Part shown: positions 62,176-64,000 of the stretch, piece after piece
Layout: every line of letters starts with the position of its first letter
Numbering within the stretch: the stretch's first letter is position 1
Source of the DNA: Siderastrea siderea
Lineage: Eukaryota > Cnidaria > Anthozoa > Scleractinia > Rhizangiidae
DNA length: 64,000 nucleotides
Direction: 5' to 3'
Assembly (NCBI GenBank): GCA_964030785.1
Contig: OZ034979.1
Coordinates: 38,474,984 to 38,538,983 of the forward strand
Program-made: the position numbers and the translations under genes
The notes under the pieces: model-generated
Seen by the model: only the letters and a program-made list of their open reading frames with translations
The model's database searches: none
What the model was told of the DNA's origin: nothing

Positions 62176-63329
62176 ATTAAGTGTTGACTGTAGGTGGGGA
62201 ATTCTTGAAACAACCCTTTGAGCTTCCATGGCATGTCTTAATCTCAGTTTGACACTATGAACTCTTTTGGGTAGGATGTGGCAAACTACTTACTTAGTTC
62301 CAATTTTTGCGAACTAGCTAAGAACATTACTAATCCACCTAGATGTGACGCGCCAGTCCTGTTACATCTCGGGATATCCGCATTATTTTGTGCTGTTTTT
62401 CCCATTTATAAACTGGGCTGGGACAAGGAGAGAGGCACTGCGAGAGTCAACTGTCTTCACCAGAGGCACACCTCAAGGGCAGTGTCAGTTAATGCTTAAA
62501 GGGGCTATGCCACCATGCTTTTGCTTTGAATTTTGTCAATTACTGTGGTAGACGTTTTTAGGAAAGTACCATCGCTCACAAGGAAAGTACTTGTAGGAGT
62601 CCATGAGGAAGATTCCAAGAGAATTCTCGATGGGAAAGCAAGTTAAAATCAGTGTTCAGCTAGCGGTTTTCAAAAGACACAACTCCAGAACTGATAAGGC
62701 TGGCCAACTTTTCAAGTTTCACTGATCCATTTCCATCTTGGCTATCCGTAACCAGTGCCTTAGTGTCAACAACACTGGTCCGTTAAGTGATACTTATCTA
62801 TAATTACGTGACATAGTCTCTTGAAACTCTGAGTCCTGTTGTTGGCTGTTTTACGCAAATCCACGATACGACGATAACCAAATGAAGGTTTGGTTCTTTT
62901 GTAATGTTTCAAAGCGGTTTTGTACTGCTGAGTTAAGTCAATTAAATACGAACGAGGGACAAAACGTACTTCACTAAATATAAACCCTTCAATCATACTG
63001 AGCGCGCTTTGGACAACTACCTACTGTTTTTGGGTTTTCAAGTCTATCATCACCCCTGTGTTTTGTTGGGAGGTCTGCAACATTAAATAATGTAAAACTC
63101 TCGGTGTAGGTCGAAGCTTTGCAGAACGAAATTTTGCACACATACATAGAAGATATCATTGGCAATCTACTAACAAAATTCTGATTAGCAAAATCTTACC
63201 GCAAATTCTCAAACCGCACGCGTTTAATTACAATAATACTTGTGCAAGCTTATTATACAGGGTTTAATCTCAAAGTCATGCACGTTCACGTATTTTGAAA
63301 GCTTTATCCGTCATGAAAAATAGAGCGTA

Positions 63330-63760
63330 ATAAACAGTCAGTAATGTACTGTTCAATGCTTTCATTTGAATGGTTACACCGCTTCCAATAAGTCAAAAGT
63401 TACAACTTTTGACTTATTACAACTTTTTGGTTACGTTTAGTATGCTGTACAAGGTGGTTCTTGCTTTTGGGCCTGTGGATAAAATCCTTAAGTGTGACCG
63501 TTCAAGTGAGCGCTTCTAGGCATTGCTTTCCTGTGGTGCTGTTTATCGTACTGTACAAGCTGGTTTTAACTTTTCAGTCTTTGGATGAAATCCTAAAGTT
63601 CGGCCATTCAAATGAAAAGCTGCTGATCAGTCCTTTCTCGTGGTGCTGTTTATGTAGCTGCACAAGGTGGCTCTGAGTTTTGATCATGTGGATGAAATAT
63701 TAAGTTGTGACTATTCAAATGAAAGTTGCTGAGCAGTACTTTCCTGTGGTCTTTAAAATT
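63330..63760. repeat. Inverted cluster of 106-bp satellite units
   Basis: A forward unit end (TTTCATTTGAATGGTTACAC) lies left of a palindrome at 63387-63418, and three to four units in reverse orientation lie right of it (GTACAAGGTGGTTCT and relatives). Confidence 0.75.
63387..63418. repeat. 15-bp-arm perfect palindrome at satellite inversion point
   Basis: AATAAGTCAAAAGTT and its exact inverse are separated by AC, right where the satellite units change orientation. Confidence 0.9.
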
Positions 63761-63867
63761 TTAGAAAATGAAAATGAGCTTTGGAAATGTTCTTGAATGT
63801 TGATTATGGGTGTTGTAGAGAGTGAAAAAGGTCAAGAGAAACTAAAGAAACTCGTTTACTTACACAG

Positions 63868-63935
63868 AATCACGACCTTGCAGCACGTCTCCGCCAGCAG
63901 TTATGGATCGCTCAAGACAATGCAGCCGGTGTAAG
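63868..63935 (+). CDS. Plus-strand host gene, exon 3
   Basis: A 68-base exon with acceptor TTACACAG and donor GTATGA, entering in phase 0 as exon 2 requires. Encodes NHDLAARLRQQLWIAQDNAA and ends in phase 2, continuing the helix. The gene goes on past the window. Confidence 0.78.
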
Positions 63936-64000
63936 GTATGAACGTTAATTAAGTGGTAAATCTGGAGGATGTCACGTGAGCGCTCGTGCAGCATTGCACA

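Larger units (their letters stand above)
58977..63867 (+). other. Second intron of the plus-strand host gene
   Basis: Contains the large 106-bp satellite array and an inverted group of the same units. A 73-residue frame near 62,278 and a minus frame near 62,766 show no support as exons. Confidence 0.6.

Overview
The window is animal nuclear DNA carrying one large virus-like mobile element at its left end, bases 1 to about 17,100, and about 47 kb of AT-rich host chromosome. The host looks like an anthozoan cnidarian, most likely a stony coral. This is inferred from the compact Polinton, the short dispersed repeats with poly-G/poly-C ends, a tRNA-derived SINE and the intron-rich genes. No species marker was seen.

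Bases 1-17,100 are a Polinton/Maverick (adintovirus-like) element. It is GC-richer than the host and densely packed with overlapping genes. Its left end runs off the window inside the integrase. The plus-strand virion module, in order, is: integrase with chromodomain, two tandem paralogous jelly-roll/penton candidates, three small basic proteins, major capsid protein, adenain-type protease, a Pol III tRNA-like gene, packaging ATPase, a Gly/Arg-rich protein, a two-membrane-segment protein, a run of small basic proteins, a zinc-ribbon protein, a core-protein candidate and a parvovirus-type phospholipase A2. Two overlapping minus-strand genes follow: a Lys/Arg helical-repeat protein with acidic tail and a Glu-rich protein. 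A divergent TATA/E-box/CCAAT promoter separates them from a full-length protein-primed PolB. A 66-bp higher-order tandem array sits near the right end. All essential frames seen are open, so the copy is recent or still active.

The virion genes appear to work as a set. The protease resembles enzymes that cut after Gly-Gly. An RGG (mostly QRGG) motif recurs near residues 13-18 of four small basic proteins and near residue 36 of another, placed to separate a basic DNA-binding tail from a hydrophobic or enzymatic part. Most genes also have a TATA-like box 38-65 bp upstream, inside the preceding gene.

Bases 17,100-22,700 hold tandem E-box/ETS motifs, a 1,014-bp direct duplication and a foldback element. 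Bases 22,700-53,077 hold a minus-strand host gene. I assembled 16 exons (454 codons) from consistent splice phases; it encodes a coiled-coil protein with a C-terminal CAP-Gly domain. Head-to-head with it, 304 bp away, a plus-strand gene starts at 53,382, with exons at 58,807 and 63,868 and continuing beyond the window. The introns hold several inverted-repeat elements, SINE/tRNA-like sequences, degenerate minisatellites and a 106-bp satellite family.
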